A stretch of 64,000 bases of DNA from Aurantibacter crassamenti (GTDB lineage: Bacteria; Bacteroidota; Bacteroidia; Flavobacteriales; Flavobacteriaceae), in the NCBI RefSeq assembly GCF_016811105.1, contig NZ_JAFBGM010000001.1:1988126-2052125 (forward strand), written 5' to 3'. The translations under genes were made by a program, and so were the position numbers. The notes beneath the pieces were generated by a model. It had not been told where the DNA came from. It made no database searches and was given only the letters and a program-made list of their open reading frames with translations. Positions 47,096-56,209 of the stretch are shown here, piece after piece (within the stretch, counting starts at the first letter, position 1; each line of letters opens with the position of its first letter).

Positions 47096-47821
47096 ATGGG
47101 ACAGAAAACAAATCCGATAGGAAACCGTCTAGGCATTATCAGAGGTTGGGAATCCAACTGGTACGGTGGCGATGATTACGGCGACAAGCTTGCTGAAGAT
47201 GATAAGATTAGAAAATATATTCACGCAAGACTTGCAAAAGCTAGTGTGTCAAGAGTGATTATTGAAAGAACTCTTAAACTTATCACAGTTACTGTTACTA
47301 CTGCAAGACCTGGTATCATCATTGGTAAAGGTGGTCAAGAAGTAGATAAGCTTAAAGAAGAGCTTAAGAAAATTACTGGTAAAGAAGTACAGATTAATAT
47401 TTACGAAATAAAAAGACCAGAAGTTGATGCTAATTTGGTTGCAGCAAGTGTTGCACGTCAAATTGAAAGCAGAATTTCTTTTCGAAGAGCTATTAAAATG
47501 GCAATTGCTGCGGCAATGCGTATGAACTCTGAGGGAATAAAAATTCAAATATCAGGTCGTTTGAATGGTGCTGAAATGGCACGTTCAGAAACATATAAAG
47601 ATGGTCGTATTCCATTATCTACTTTTAGAGCAGATATTGATTATGCCCTTCATGAAGCTCACACAACATATGGTCGCCTTGGTATTAAGGTTTGGATTAT
47701 GAAAGGTGAAGTATATGGAAAAAGAGAATTATCTCCATTGGTAGGCATGCAAAAAGGCCAATCAGGAAAAGGAGGAAAGCAAGATGGTGGTAGAAAACAA
47801 CAACCACGTCGTAGAAAGTAA
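47096..47821 (+). CDS. rpsC: 30S ribosomal protein S3
   Basis: S3 lies at the mRNA entry channel and has KH-domain RNA-binding activity. I start at ATG 47096 ([20 protein letters not shown]), giving 241 residues. A longer in-frame reading from 47066 lies inside rplV and is rejected. The KH motif region [19 protein letters not shown] is present. The C-terminal tail is basic and glycine/glutamine-rich. Confidence 0.97.
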   Translation: MGQKTNPIGNRLGIIRGWESNWYGGDDYGDKLAEDDKIRKYIHARLAKASVSRVIIERTLKLITVTVTTARPGIIIGKGGQEVDKLKEELKKITGKEVQINIYEIKRPEVDANLVAASVARQIESRISFRRAIKMAIAAAMRMNSEGIKIQISGRLNGAEMARSETYKDGRIPLSTFRADIDYALHEAHTTYGRLGIKVWIMKGEVYGKRELSPLVGMQKGQSGKGGKQDGGRKQQPRRRK

Positions 47822-47839
47822 TTTTAAAGCAACAGAGTA

Positions 47840-48265
47840 ATGTTACAACCGAAGAGAACGAAGTTCAGAAAAATGCAGAAGGGCCGTATGAAAGGCATCT
47901 CCGGCAGGGGTCACCAGCTTTCGAATGGTATGTTCGGCATCAAGTCTTTGGATGCAGCTTTTTTGACTTCACGTCAAATAGAAGCAGCGCGTATCGCAGC
48001 GACAAGATATATGAAAAGAGAAGGGCAACTTTGGATTAAGATATTTCCAGACAAGCCTATTACCAAGAAGCCATTAGAAGTACGTATGGGTAAAGGTAAA
48101 GGTGCTCCTGAATATTTCGTTGCAGTGGTCAAGCCAGGAAGAGTGATGTTTGAAATTGCAGGTGTGCCAATTGATATAGCAAAAGAAGCCCTCAGGTTGG
48201 CTGCACAGAAGTTACCTGTTAAAACGAAATTTATTATAGCTAGGGATTATTCGATCCAAGATTAA
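47840..48265 (+). CDS. rplP: 50S ribosomal protein L16
   Basis: L16 helps position tRNA in the A and P sites. The 141-residue protein starts [20 protein letters not shown] and contains [20 protein letters not shown]. It follows rpsC after 18 nt. Confidence 0.97.
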   Translation: MLQPKRTKFRKMQKGRMKGISGRGHQLSNGMFGIKSLDAAFLTSRQIEAARIAATRYMKREGQLWIKIFPDKPITKKPLEVRMGKGKGAPEYFVAVVKPGRVMFEIAGVPIDIAKEALRLAAQKLPVKTKFIIARDYSIQD

Positions 48266-48277
48266 TTTTGAATTGAG

Positions 48278-48469
48278 ATGAAACAATCAGAGATAAAAGA
48301 AATGTCGGTCGAAGTACTATCTGAAAAGATAGCCGAGTATAGAAAGCAATATGCGGATTTAAAGTTGGCTCATTCAGTCACACCTTTAGAAAATCCACTT
48401 CAGATTAGACAGGTAAGAAGAACTGTGGCTAGATTGGCAACGGAATTAACTAAAAGGGATAACCAATAA
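48278..48469 (+). CDS. rpmC: 50S ribosomal protein L29
   Basis: L29 is a small two-helix protein at the tunnel exit. The 63-residue protein starts [20 protein letters not shown] and contains the family segment [19 protein letters not shown]. It lies between rplP and rpsQ as in other spc clusters. Confidence 0.96.
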   Translation: MKQSEIKEMSVEVLSEKIAEYRKQYADLKLAHSVTPLENPLQIRQVRRTVARLATELTKRDNQ

Positions 48470-48482
48470 CTGGTTCTGCTTT

Positions 48483-48740
48483 ATGGAAAAAAGAAATTTA
48501 AGAAAAGAGAGAATTGGTGTCGTTACAAGTGACAAAATGGAGAAATCTATTGTAGTTGCAGAAGTAAAGAGAGTTAAGCACCCAATGTACGGTAAGTTCG
48601 TATTGCGCACAAAGAAATATGTTGCGCATGATGAAAAGAACGATTGTAAAGAAGGTGATACCGTAAAAATTATGGAGACCCGACCTATTAGCAAGAACAA
48701 ATGCTGGAGGTTAGTTGAAATTTTGGAAAGAGCTAAATAA
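48483..48740 (+). CDS. rpsQ: 30S ribosomal protein S17
   Basis: S17 is a primary 16S rRNA-binding protein with an OB fold. The 85-residue protein contains [20 protein letters not shown] and the C-terminal [20 protein letters not shown] segment. It begins 13 nt after rpmC. Confidence 0.97.
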   Translation: MEKRNLRKERIGVVTSDKMEKSIVVAEVKRVKHPMYGKFVLRTKKYVAHDEKNDCKEGDTVKIMETRPISKNKCWRLVEILERAK

Positions 48741-48742
48741 TT

Positions 48743-49111
48743 ATGTTACAGCAAGAATCAAGATTAAAGGTAGCGGACAATACAGGAGCGAAAGAGGTTT
48801 TAACCATTCGTGTTCTTGGAGGTACTAAAAGAAGATATGCTTCTATTGGTGATAAAATTGTTGTTACTGTAAAGGAGGCGACTCCGAACGGTGGTATCAA
48901 AAAGGGCGCAGTTTCAACTGCTGTCGTTGTAAGAACCAAAAAGGAAGTTAGAAGACCAGATGGTTCTTATATCAGATTTGATGACAATGCTTGTGTATTG
49001 TTAAATCCGACTGGTGAAATGAGAGGTACTCGTGTTTTCGGACCAGTGGCTAGAGAATTGCGTGATAAGCAGTTTATGAAAATTGTTTCATTAGCACCTG
49101 AGGTACTTTAA
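48743..49111 (+). CDS. rplN: 50S ribosomal protein L14
   Basis: L14 forms part of an inter-subunit bridge. The 122-residue protein starts [20 protein letters not shown] and ends with [20 protein letters not shown], matching the family length exactly. It lies 2 nt after rpsQ. Confidence 0.98.
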   Translation: MLQQESRLKVADNTGAKEVLTIRVLGGTKRRYASIGDKIVVTVKEATPNGGIKKGAVSTAVVVRTKKEVRRPDGSYIRFDDNACVLLNPTGEMRGTRVFGPVARELRDKQFMKIVSLAPEVL

Positions 49112-49123
49112 AAATTGAAAGCG

Positions 49124-49432
49124 ATGAAATTAAAGATAAAAACAGGAGACGTTGTAAAGATTGTTGCAGGTGACCATAAAGGAACTGAAGGCAAGGTTGT
49201 CAGTGTCGACAAAATAAAAAATAAGGCAATTGTTGAAGGTGCTAATATGGTATCTAAACATGAAAAGCCTAGTGCAAAAAATCCTCAAGGTGGTATTGTA
49301 AAAAAAGAAGCACCTATTCATATTTCTAACTTGTCATTACTTGATAAAGATGGTAATACTACTAGAGTTGGATATGAAGAGAGAGACGGTAAAAAAGTAC
49401 GTGTTTCCAAGAAATCGAAAGAAGTAATTTAA
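49124..49432 (+). CDS. rplX: 50S ribosomal protein L24
   Basis: L24 initiates 50S assembly and contains a KOW motif. I start at ATG 49124 ([20 protein letters not shown]), giving 102 residues. An in-frame TTG at 49115 would add three residues and is less likely. The KOW core [20 protein letters not shown] is clear. Confidence 0.96.
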   Translation: MKLKIKTGDVVKIVAGDHKGTEGKVVSVDKIKNKAIVEGANMVSKHEKPSAKNPQGGIVKKEAPIHISNLSLLDKDGNTTRVGYEERDGKKVRVSKKSKEVI

Positions 49433-49434
49433 TT

Positions 49435-49986
49435 ATGTCCTACGTAACAAGATTAAAAAAAGAGTATACCGAGCGAATCGTTGATTCGTTGAAACAAGAG
49501 TTTGGGTATAGCAATGTTATGCAAGTACCAAAACTGCAAAAGATAGTTGTTAGTCGTGGTATAGGTGCAGCAGTTGCAGATAAGAAATTAATTGACCATG
49601 CGGTTGAAGAGTTGACTAATATTACTGGTCAACGTGCAGTAGCAACAATTTCTAAGAAAGATGTTGCGGCATTCAAATTGCGTAAGGGCATGCCAATAGG
49701 TGCGAAGGTTACTTTAAGAGGTGAGCGCATGTATGAATTTTTAGATAGATTGGTTACAAGTGCACTACCTCGTGTAAGAGATTTTCAAGGCATCAAAGCA
49801 AGTGGTTTTGATGGTCGTGGCAACTATAGTCTTGGTGTTACTGAACAAATTATATTTCCTGAGATAAATATTGATAGAATCAATAGAATTAACGGAATGG
49901 ATATTACTTTTGTGACTTCGGCTGATACCGATAAAGAAGCAAAATCATTATTAACCGAATTAGGTTTACCTTTTAAAAAGAACTAA
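49435..49986 (+). CDS. rplE: 50S ribosomal protein L5
   Basis: L5 binds 5S rRNA and contacts P-site tRNA. The 183-residue protein contains [20 protein letters not shown] and the C-terminal [19 protein letters not shown]. It follows rplX after 2 nt. Confidence 0.97.
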   Translation: MSYVTRLKKEYTERIVDSLKQEFGYSNVMQVPKLQKIVVSRGIGAAVADKKLIDHAVEELTNITGQRAVATISKKDVAAFKLRKGMPIGAKVTLRGERMYEFLDRLVTSALPRVRDFQGIKASGFDGRGNYSLGVTEQIIFPEINIDRINRINGMDITFVTSADTDKEAKSLLTELGLPFKKN

Positions 49987-49987
49987 T

Positions 49988-50257
49988 ATGGCTAAGGAGT
50001 CAATGAAAGCCCGTGAAAGAAAAAGGGCAAAAACGGTAGCAATTTATGCTGAGAAAAGGAAAGCTTTGAAAGAAGCTGGAGATTACGAAGCATTACAGAA
50101 GTTACCAAAAAATGCATCTCCAGTGCGTATGCGTAATAGATGTAAATTGACTGGAAGACCTAGAGGATACATGAGAAATTTTGGTATCTCAAGGGTGATG
50201 TTCCGTGAAATGGCAAACAAAGGGTTAATACCCGGAGTTAAAAAAGCAAGTTGGTAA
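49988..50257 (+). CDS. rpsN: 30S ribosomal protein S14, zinc-free long form
   Basis: S14 is a 30S head protein. The 89-residue product is the long form. It has one cysteine ([18 protein letters not shown]) and no CxxC pairs, so it does not depend on zinc. It lies 1 nt after rplE and 61 nt before rpsH. Confidence 0.96.
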   Translation: MAKESMKARERKRAKTVAIYAEKRKALKEAGDYEALQKLPKNASPVRMRNRCKLTGRPRGYMRNFGISRVMFREMANKGLIPGVKKASW

Positions 50258-50268
50258 AAACATTAACT

Positions 50269-50299
50269 GGTTTCAGGTTTAGCAATTGTGCTGAAAACC
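50269..50299 (+). promoter_or_regulatory. Alternative hairpins upstream of rpsH
   Basis: AGCA-ATTG-TGCT (50281-50292) extended by GGTTT/AAACC (50276-50280 / 50295-50299) competes with GGTTTCAG (50269-50276) pairing with CTGAAAACC (50291-50299). Two exclusive folds in a 61-nt gap before rpsH suggest a translational switch. S8 autoregulates the spc operon in Escherichia coli, but at a different position. Confidence 0.35.
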
Positions 50300-50318
50300 G
50301 TCACCGCAATATATATAA

Positions 50319-50717
50319 ATGGTAACAGATACTATAGCAGATTATTTAACAAGAATACGCAACGCTAGTCGCGCTGGTCATAGAGTTGTTGAAATACCTG
50401 CATCGAATTTAAAGAAAGAAATTACCAAGATATTATTCGATCAAGGTTATATCTTAAGTTATAAATTCGAAGAAAATAAAGTTCAAGGTTCAATTAAGAT
50501 TGCTTTGAAATATGACAAGTTTACAAAAGAAGCTGTAATTAAAAAATTACAACGTGTTAGTAAACCAGGTCTTCGTAAATATGCTGCTTCAGAAGATTTG
50601 CCAAGAGTCTTGAATGGTTTAGGTGTGGCAATTGTTTCTACTTCTCATGGAGTAATGACAAGCAAGCAGGCAAAGGCAGAAAATGTAGGCGGCGAAGTGC
50701 TGTGTTACGTATATTAA
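50319..50717 (+). CDS. rpsH: 30S ribosomal protein S8
   Basis: S8 is a primary binder of the 16S rRNA central domain and a known autoregulator of the spc operon in Escherichia coli. The 132-residue protein starts MVTDTIADYLTRIRNASRAG and ends with GVMTSKQAKAENVGGEVLCY. The 61-nt leader before it is longer than the gaps of its neighbours. Confidence 0.97.
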   Translation: MVTDTIADYLTRIRNASRAGHRVVEIPASNLKKEITKILFDQGYILSYKFEENKVQGSIKIALKYDKFTKEAVIKKLQRVSKPGLRKYAASEDLPRVLNGLGVAIVSTSHGVMTSKQAKAENVGGEVLCYVY

Positions 50718-50739
50718 TCGAATAAAGAAGTATTAGAAA

Positions 50740-51282
50740 ATGTCTAGAATAGGTAATAATCCAGTTGCAATTCCCGAGGGAGTTACCGTCGAAGTTAAAG
50801 ATGGTGTGATTTCTGTTAAAGGGAAATTGGGAGAACTTACACAAGAATATTCAGCGGTTGAAGTGAAAGTAGAAGATGCTCAAGTATGGGTAACTCGTCC
50901 TTCAGATTCTAAAGAAAGCAAAGCAAGACACGGTTTATATCGTTCCTTGGTTTCCAATATGTTGGAAGGTGTTTCTAAAGGATGGTCCAAAGAATTAGAA
51001 TTGGTTGGTGTAGGTTATAGAGCTAGTAATCAAGGACAGAAATTAGATCTAGCATTAGGCTTTTCGCATAATATAGTTTTAGATATTGCTCCAGAAGTAA
51101 AGATTGAAACTGTATCTGAAAAAGGAAAGAATCCTATTGTAAAGCTAACATCTTTTGACAAACAATTAGTGGGTCAGGTAGCAGCGAAAATTAGATCATT
51201 CCGTAAACCAGAACCTTACAAAGGAAAAGGTATCAAGTTTGTTGGTGAAGAATTAAGAAGAAAAGCTGGTAAGTCAGCCTAA
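50740..51282 (+). CDS. rplF: 50S ribosomal protein L6
   Basis: L6 lies near the factor-binding site of the 50S subunit. The 180-residue protein starts MSRIGNNPVAIPEGVTVEVK, has the two duplicated beta domains, and ends with KPEPYKGKGIKFVGEELRRK. It follows rpsH after 22 nt. Confidence 0.97.
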   Translation: MSRIGNNPVAIPEGVTVEVKDGVISVKGKLGELTQEYSAVEVKVEDAQVWVTRPSDSKESKARHGLYRSLVSNMLEGVSKGWSKELELVGVGYRASNQGQKLDLALGFSHNIVLDIAPEVKIETVSEKGKNPIVKLTSFDKQLVGQVAAKIRSFRKPEPYKGKGIKFVGEELRRKAGKSA

Positions 51283-51294
51283 TAATATATAGAC

Positions 51295-51651
51295 ATGGGA
51301 TTATCAACGTCTGAAAGAAAACTCAGAATACGAAGAAGAATTAGAAAAGTTTCTGTTGGAACTGCAGAAAGACCACGTCTTTCTATATTTAGAAGCAACA
51401 GTGCAATTTATGCTCAAGTTATAGATGATAACAGTGGTGTTACTATTGCTGCTGCATCTTCAAGAGATAAAGAATTGGCGAAAGCCAAAGGCACTAAAAG
51501 TGAAATAGCAGCTATGGTTGGTAAAGCAATAGCTGAAAAAGCAACTAAAGCAGGTATTGATAAAGTAGCTTTTGATAGAGGTGGAAATCTATATCATGGT
51601 CGAGTGAAATCATTAGCTGACGGCGCAAGAGAAGCAGGACTTAAATTTTAA
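51295..51651 (+). CDS. rplR: 50S ribosomal protein L18
   Basis: L18 binds 5S rRNA. The 118-residue protein has [20 protein letters not shown] and the C-terminal [20 protein letters not shown], both standard. It lies 12 nt after rplF. Confidence 0.97.
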   Translation: MGLSTSERKLRIRRRIRKVSVGTAERPRLSIFRSNSAIYAQVIDDNSGVTIAAASSRDKELAKAKGTKSEIAAMVGKAIAEKATKAGIDKVAFDRGGNLYHGRVKSLADGAREAGLKF

Positions 51652-51658
51652 AGAATAT

Positions 51659-52183
51659 ATGTACCAGAAATACAAAAACGTAGAAACCGTTAAGCCAGGA
51701 GGTCTAGATTTAAAAGATCGTTTAGTTGGTGTTCAAAGGGTTACTAAAGTTACAAAAGGTGGACGTGCCTTCGGATTTTCGGCAATAGTTGTTGTTGGTG
51801 ATGAGAATGGTGTAGTAGGTCACGGTCTTGGTAAATCAAAAGAAGTAGCAACGGCAATTGCAAAAGCAATAGAAGATGCTAAAAAGAATTTGATTCGCAT
51901 ACCTTTAAATAAAGGAACCGTACCTCATGAGCAGAAAGGTAAATTTGGAGGAGCAAGAGTTTTCTTTAAACCAGCTTCTCATGGTACAGGTGTAATTGCA
52001 GGTGGTGCAGTAAGAGCGGTATTAGAAGCTGTAGGAGTGCAAGATGTACTTTCAAAGTCTCAAGGATCGTCTAATCCGCACAATGTTGTTAAAGCTACAT
52101 TTGATGCTTTATTACAATTGAGAGATGCGGGTACTGTTGCAAAGCAACGTAATATTTCTTTAGATAAAGTTTATAAAGGATAA
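51659..52183 (+). CDS. rpsE: 30S ribosomal protein S5
   Basis: S5 is involved in accuracy and mRNA helicase activity of the 30S subunit. The 174-residue protein contains [20 protein letters not shown] and the [20 protein letters not shown] helix. It lies 7 nt after rplR; the next gene, rpmD, comes after 84 nt. Confidence 0.97.
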   Translation: MYQKYKNVETVKPGGLDLKDRLVGVQRVTKVTKGGRAFGFSAIVVVGDENGVVGHGLGKSKEVATAIAKAIEDAKKNLIRIPLNKGTVPHEQKGKFGGARVFFKPASHGTGVIAGGAVRAVLEAVGVQDVLSKSQGSSNPHNVVKATFDALLQLRDAGTVAKQRNISLDKVYKG

Positions 52184-52187
52184 TAAA

Positions 52188-52202
52188 TAGTACAATGTAC
52201 TA
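52188..52202 (+). promoter_or_regulatory. Short hairpin in the rpsE-rpmD gap
   Basis: TAGTAC (52188-52193), AAT, GTACTA (52197-52202) form a 6-bp stem with a 3-nt loop just after the rpsE stop. No T tract follows, so it is not a terminator. The rest of the 84-nt gap is unstructured to the eye. Confidence 0.25.
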
Positions 52203-52267
52203 GGTAAATAGTGTTGAAAGGTTGTTTAATATAACTGCAAAATACCAATTACTAAATTCGAATTAAG

Positions 52268-52447
52268 ATGGCTAAGATTAAAGTAAAGCAAGTAAAAAGT
52301 AACATTAAGAGGCCTCAAAACCAGAAACGGACATTAGAGGCATTAGGGTTGCATAGAATAGGTCAAGTGGTAGAACACGATGATACGCCTAGTGTACTTG
52401 GAATGATAAACACAGTTAAACATTTGGTTTCCACAGAGGAAGCTTAA
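52268..52447 (+). CDS. rpmD: 50S ribosomal protein L30
   Basis: The 59-residue protein begins at ATG 52268 (MAKIKVKQVKSNIKRPQNQK) and contains the L30 core LEALGLHRIGQVVEHDD followed by MINTVKHLV. Its length and its position between rpsE and rplO are standard. It sits 13 nt before rplO. Confidence 0.95.
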   Translation: MAKIKVKQVKSNIKRPQNQKRTLEALGLHRIGQVVEHDDTPSVLGMINTVKHLVSTEEA

Positions 52448-52460
52448 GATATATAAGTAA

Positions 52461-52913
52461 ATGGATTTAAATAATCTACAACCCGCAGAGGGATCTACCA
52501 ATAGAGCAGGTAAACGATTAGGAAGAGGACAAGGTTCTGGTAAAGGTGGAACTGCCGCTAGAGGGCACAAAGGTGCAAAATCTAGGTCTGGTTATTCTAA
52601 GAAAATCGGATTTGAAGGTGGGCAAATGCCATTGCAAAGACGTGTTCCTAAATTTGGTTTTACCAACATTAATCGTAAAGAATACAAGGGTATAAACCTT
52701 GATAAATTACAAGAGCTTGTTGATAATAAAGTAGTAAAAGATACTATCACTTTTGATACTTTAATTGAAAATAGGTTAGCTCGTAAAAACGACTTGGTGA
52801 AAATATTAGGAGGTGGTGAATTAAAAGCTTCCTTAAAAATTTCAGTACATAAGTTTACTGCCACAGCGAAAGCAGCTATTGAAAAAGCTGGCGGAGAAGC
52901 AATAAATTTATAA
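52461..52913 (+). CDS. rplO: 50S ribosomal protein L15
   Basis: L15 is a late-assembly 50S protein. The 150-residue protein has the glycine-rich N-terminal GRGQGSGKGGTAARGHKGAK segment and GGQMPLQRRVPKFGFTN. It lies 15 nt before secY. Confidence 0.97.
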   Translation: MDLNNLQPAEGSTNRAGKRLGRGQGSGKGGTAARGHKGAKSRSGYSKKIGFEGGQMPLQRRVPKFGFTNINRKEYKGINLDKLQELVDNKVVKDTITFDTLIENRLARKNDLVKILGGGELKASLKISVHKFTATAKAAIEKAGGEAINL

Positions 52914-52928
52914 GCATACCCAGACACC

Positions 52929-54275
52929 ATGAAGAAATTTTTCGAGACAATATCTAATATGTGGAAGATTGAGGAGCTAAGAAATAGAATTCTTATGACT
53001 CTTGGGCTTCTTTTGGTATATCGTTTTGGCTGTCAAATCGTATTGCCAGGTATTGACTCTAGTCAATTAGGTGGATTGGTTGACGGTACAGGAACTGATC
53101 AAGGTATCTTTGGTCTATTAAATGCCTTTACTGGTGGTGCATTTGCTAATGCTTCAGTATTTGCATTAGGTATTATGCCTTATATTTCTGCTTCAATTGT
53201 TGTGCAATTGATGAGTATAGCTATTCCTTATCTGCAAAAATTAGATAAAGAAGGTGAAAGTGGAAGAAAAACAAAAAGTCAGATTACTAGATGGTTAACG
53301 ATTGGTATTTGTATTGTACAGGCACCAACATACTTATTTGGTCTTTCTGCATTTGGAGTTCCTGATTCTGCTTTCTTAATGGGTCGTGGTTTAGATTTCA
53401 TGATTCCAGCAGTAATTATTTTAGTGTCAGGTTGTGTATTTGCAATGTGGTTAGGTGAAAAAATTACAGATAAAGGTATTGGTAATGGTATATCATTATT
53501 AATCATGATAGGTATTATTGCTTCTATGCCGCAATCATTTGTACAAGAAGCAGTAACAAGATGGAATGGCGTTGGCGGACCGATGATGGTTTTAGTAGAA
53601 GTCATTATATGGTTCTTAGTTATTTTGGCTTGTGTACTTTTGGTAATGGCAATGCGTCAGATACCAGTACAGTATGCTAGAAGAACAGCTTCTGGAGGTT
53701 ATGAAAAGAATGTAATGGGATCTAGACAATTTATTCCGTTAAAATTGAACGCTTCTGGTGTAATGCCTATTATATTTGCACAGGCAATAATGTTTGTACC
53801 AAGTATGTTAGGTAGCATGTTTAATGATACCACGGTAGGTCAATGGATTGAAGTTCAATTTGCTGATATATTTGGTTGGGCATATAATATTTTATTCGGT
53901 TTTTTAATTATAGTATTTACTTTTTTCTATACAGCGATTACAGTACCTACTAATAAAATGGCCGATGATTTAAAAAGAAGCGGTGGTTTTATTCCAGGTA
54001 TTCGTCCAGGGAAAGAAACCGGTGATTATTTAGACAAAATTATGTCATTAATTACCTTGCCAGGCTCTATATTCTTAGCATTATTGGCGGTATTACCAGC
54101 AGTAATTGTTAAGGTGTTAGATGTGCAGGCAGGTTGGGCATTATTTTATGGTGGTACATCACTATTAATTTTAGTAGGTGTGGCTATAGATACAGTACAG
54201 CAGGTAAATGCTTATTTGTTGAATAGGCATTATGACGGATTAATGAAAACAGGTAAGAACAGAAAAGTAGCATAA
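52929..54275 (+). CDS. secY: SecY protein translocase subunit
   Basis: SecY forms the protein-conducting channel in the inner membrane with SecE and SecG. The 448-residue protein has about ten hydrophobic segments. Conserved features include GIMPYISASIVVQL in TM2, the cytoplasmic loop GRKTKSQITRWLTI and the C-terminal-half loop RRTASGGYEKNVMGSRQFIP. It follows rplO, as usual in spc clusters, and precedes infA by 6 nt. Confidence 0.98.
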   Translation: MKKFFETISNMWKIEELRNRILMTLGLLLVYRFGCQIVLPGIDSSQLGGLVDGTGTDQGIFGLLNAFTGGAFANASVFALGIMPYISASIVVQLMSIAIPYLQKLDKEGESGRKTKSQITRWLTIGICIVQAPTYLFGLSAFGVPDSAFLMGRGLDFMIPAVIILVSGCVFAMWLGEKITDKGIGNGISLLIMIGIIASMPQSFVQEAVTRWNGVGGPMMVLVEVIIWFLVILACVLLVMAMRQIPVQYARRTASGGYEKNVMGSRQFIPLKLNASGVMPIIFAQAIMFVPSMLGSMFNDTTVGQWIEVQFADIFGWAYNILFGFLIIVFTFFYTAITVPTNKMADDLKRSGGFIPGIRPGKETGDYLDKIMSLITLPGSIFLALLAVLPAVIVKVLDVQAGWALFYGGTSLLILVGVAIDTVQQVNAYLLNRHYDGLMKTGKNRKVA

Positions 54276-54281
54276 TTATAG

Positions 54282-54497
54282 ATGGCTAAACAAGCAGCAA
54301 TAGAACAAGATGGAAGTATAATTGAAGCATTGTCAAATGCAATGTTTCGAGTAGAGTTGGAAAACGGTCACGTAGTGACAGCTCATATTTCTGGTAAAAT
54401 GCGAATGCATTATATCAAATTACTTCCTGGTGATAAGGTTAAGCTTGAGATGAGCCCCTATGATTTAACAAAGGCGAGAATTACTTATAGATATTAG
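54282..54497 (+). CDS. infA: Translation initiation factor IF-1
   Basis: IF-1 is an OB-fold factor that blocks the A site during initiation. The 71-residue protein starts [20 protein letters not shown] and contains [20 protein letters not shown]. It lies between secY and rpmJ. Confidence 0.97.
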   Translation: MAKQAAIEQDGSIIEALSNAMFRVELENGHVVTAHISGKMRMHYIKLLPGDKVKLEMSPYDLTKARITYRY

Positions 54498-54508
54498 AAC
54501 GGATTACA

Positions 54509-54625
54509 ATGAAAGTAAGAGCATCCATAAAAAAGAGAAGTGCCGAGTGCAAAATAGTGCGCAGAAAAGGCAGATTGTACGTTATCAACAAAAAGAATCC
54601 TAGATTTAAACAAAGACAAGGATAA
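54509..54625 (+). CDS. rpmJ: 50S ribosomal protein L36, zinc-independent form
   Basis: The 38-residue protein begins [20 protein letters not shown] and ends [10 protein letters not shown]. The classical zinc site (C11, C14, C27, H33) is mostly lost: residue 11 is S, 27 is N and 33 is F, leaving only C14. It is thus the C-minus type, but placed at the normal locus between infA and rpsM. It lies 2 nt before rpsM. Confidence 0.95.
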   Translation: MKVRASIKKRSAECKIVRRKGRLYVINKKNPRFKQRQG

Positions 54626-54627
54626 TT

Positions 54628-55002
54628 ATGGCAAGAATTGCAGGTATAGATATACCCAAACAAAAGCGTGGCGTAATCGCCCTTACCTATATCTTCGGTA
54701 TTGGTAACAGTAGAGCTAAAGAAATTTTAAGCATTGCAAAAGTAGATGAAGATACTAAGGTGTCGGATTGGAATGATGATGAAATCGGTCGAATTCGTGA
54801 AGCCGTTTCTACTTTTACAATAGAAGGTGAACTACGTTCAGAAACGCAAATAAACATCAAACGTTTGATGGATATTGGTTGTTACCGTGGTATACGTCAT
54901 AGATCAAGTCTTCCGTTGAGAGGTCAACGTACAAAGAACAACTCTAGAACGAGAAAAGGAAAGAGAAAAACTGTTGCAAATAAAAAGAAAGCAACTAAAT
55001 AA
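54628..55002 (+). CDS. rpsM: 30S ribosomal protein S13
   Basis: S13 contacts the P-site tRNA and L5. The 124-residue protein starts [20 protein letters not shown] and contains [20 protein letters not shown]. It begins the alpha-operon part of the cluster, 2 nt after rpmJ. The 97-nt gap to rpsK is unusual. Confidence 0.97.
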   Translation: MARIAGIDIPKQKRGVIALTYIFGIGNSRAKEILSIAKVDEDTKVSDWNDDEIGRIREAVSTFTIEGELRSETQINIKRLMDIGCYRGIRHRSSLPLRGQRTKNNSRTRKGKRKTVANKKKATK

Positions 55003-55099
55003 TTAAAGTCATTAGTATTTAGTAGTTAGATTGAATCTGTTTGAAATGTAAAAGTCTAGGATTCTAATACTAACAACTAACAGCTAGAAACTAAAAAAT
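55003..55099 (+). other. AT-rich spacer with TTAGTAT/CTAATAC arms between rpsM and rpsK
   Basis: The 97-nt gap is composed of short TAG/CTA-type words (TTAGTATTTAGTAGTTAG on the left, CTAATACTAACAACTAAC on the right) that form an imperfect inverted repeat. There is no T tract and no -7 box. It may be a dispersed repeat unit or a weak hairpin. Confidence 0.35.
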
Positions 55100-55492
55100 A
55101 TGGCAAAAGCAAGTACAAAGTCAGCGAAGAAACGTAAAGTAATTGTTGACAGTGTTGGTGAGGCTCACATAACAGCCTCTTTCAATAATATTATAATTTC
55201 ATTGACCAATAAAAAGGGCGATGTTATTTCTTGGTCTTCAGCAGGTAAATTAGGCTTCAGAGGTTCTAAAAAGAACACTCCGTATGCTGCCCAAGTTGCT
55301 GCAGAAGATTGTGCTAAAGTAGCGCAAGAAGCAGGACTAAAGAAAGTGAAAGTTTACGTTAAGGGACCAGGAAATGGTCGTGAGTCTGCAATACGTACAC
55401 TTCATAATACAGGTATTGAAGTAACTGAAATTATCGATGTTACACCTATGCCTCACAACGGATGTAGACCTCCAAAGAGAAGAAGAGTTTAA
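55100..55492 (+). CDS. rpsK: 30S ribosomal protein S11
   Basis: S11 is a 30S platform protein at the E site. The 130-residue protein has the conserved [20 protein letters not shown] and [20 protein letters not shown] segments and ends [13 protein letters not shown] 90-nt structured gap separates it from rpsD. Confidence 0.97.
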   Translation: MAKASTKSAKKRKVIVDSVGEAHITASFNNIIISLTNKKGDVISWSSAGKLGFRGSKKNTPYAAQVAAEDCAKVAQEAGLKKVKVYVKGPGNGRESAIRTLHNTGIEVTEIIDVTPMPHNGCRPPKRRRV

Positions 55493-55517
55493 GTACATAT
55501 TAATTAATTCATTCACT

Positions 55518-55569
55518 GAGGTGTTATGACGATTATCGAAGGATAAGCCTTAATTCATAATCACACCTC
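55518..55569 (+). promoter_or_regulatory. Structured leader candidate immediately upstream of rpsD
   Basis: GAGGTGT (55518-55524) pairs perfectly with ACACCTC (55563-55569). Inside, TATGA (55525-55529) can pair with TCATA (55555-55559), and TTATC-GAAG-GATAA (55533-55546) forms an apical hairpin. The element ends 13 nt before the rpsD ATG. S4 represses its own mRNA in several bacteria, so an S4-binding leader is a reasonable idea. Confidence 0.55.
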
Positions 55570-55582
55570 TAATAAAAAGAAG

Positions 55583-56188
55583 ATGGCAAGATATACAGGA
55601 CCAAAAAGTAAAATCGCACGTAAATTTGGCGAAGCGATTTTTGGGGACGACAAGTCCTTTGAAAAGAAAAATTATCCTCCAGGACAACATGGTAACGCAA
55701 GACGCCGTGGTAAAAAATCTGAATATTCTGTTCAGTTAATGGAGAAGCAAAAAGCAAAATACAGTTACGGTATTTTAGAAAAGCAATTCCGTAATTTATT
55801 TGCTAAGGCAAACAGAAGTTTAGGAGTAACCGGTGAGGTTCTTCTCCAATTATGTGAATCACGTTTAGATAACGTTGTTTACAGAATGGGTGTTTCACCA
55901 ACAAGAAGTGGTGCAAGACAATTGGTTTCACATAGACATATCACAGTAAACGGAGAATTGGTAAACATACCTTCTTACTCTTTAAAACCTGGTGATGTTG
56001 TAGGTGTTCGTGAGAAATCAAAATCTGTACAATCAATTCAAGACTCACTTTCTGCTAATAGCAGTGTGTACGAATGGATAACTTGGAATTCAGAAAAAAT
56101 GGAAGGTACTTTTGTTACTATTCCTGAAAGAATACAAATTCCTGAGAATATCAAGGAACAACTAATCGTCGAGCTTTACTCTAAATAA
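55583..56188 (+). CDS. rpsD: 30S ribosomal protein S4
   Basis: S4 nucleates 30S assembly and autoregulates the alpha operon in Escherichia coli. The 201-residue protein contains an S4 RNA-binding domain ([40 protein letters not shown]). The N-terminal part lacks a zinc-binding cysteine cluster. It follows the foldable 55518-55569 leader and precedes rpoA by 21 nt. Confidence 0.97.
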   Translation: MARYTGPKSKIARKFGEAIFGDDKSFEKKNYPPGQHGNARRRGKKSEYSVQLMEKQKAKYSYGILEKQFRNLFAKANRSLGVTGEVLLQLCESRLDNVVYRMGVSPTRSGARQLVSHRHITVNGELVNIPSYSLKPGDVVGVREKSKSVQSIQDSLSANSSVYEWITWNSEKMEGTFVTIPERIQIPENIKEQLIVELYSK

Positions 56189-56209
56189 TTAATAAGAACA
56201 CTGATTCAC

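Noticed and set aside
52343-52930. Two antisense reading frames over rpmD and rplO
   Set aside because: They are shadows of the ribosomal genes and resemble no protein.
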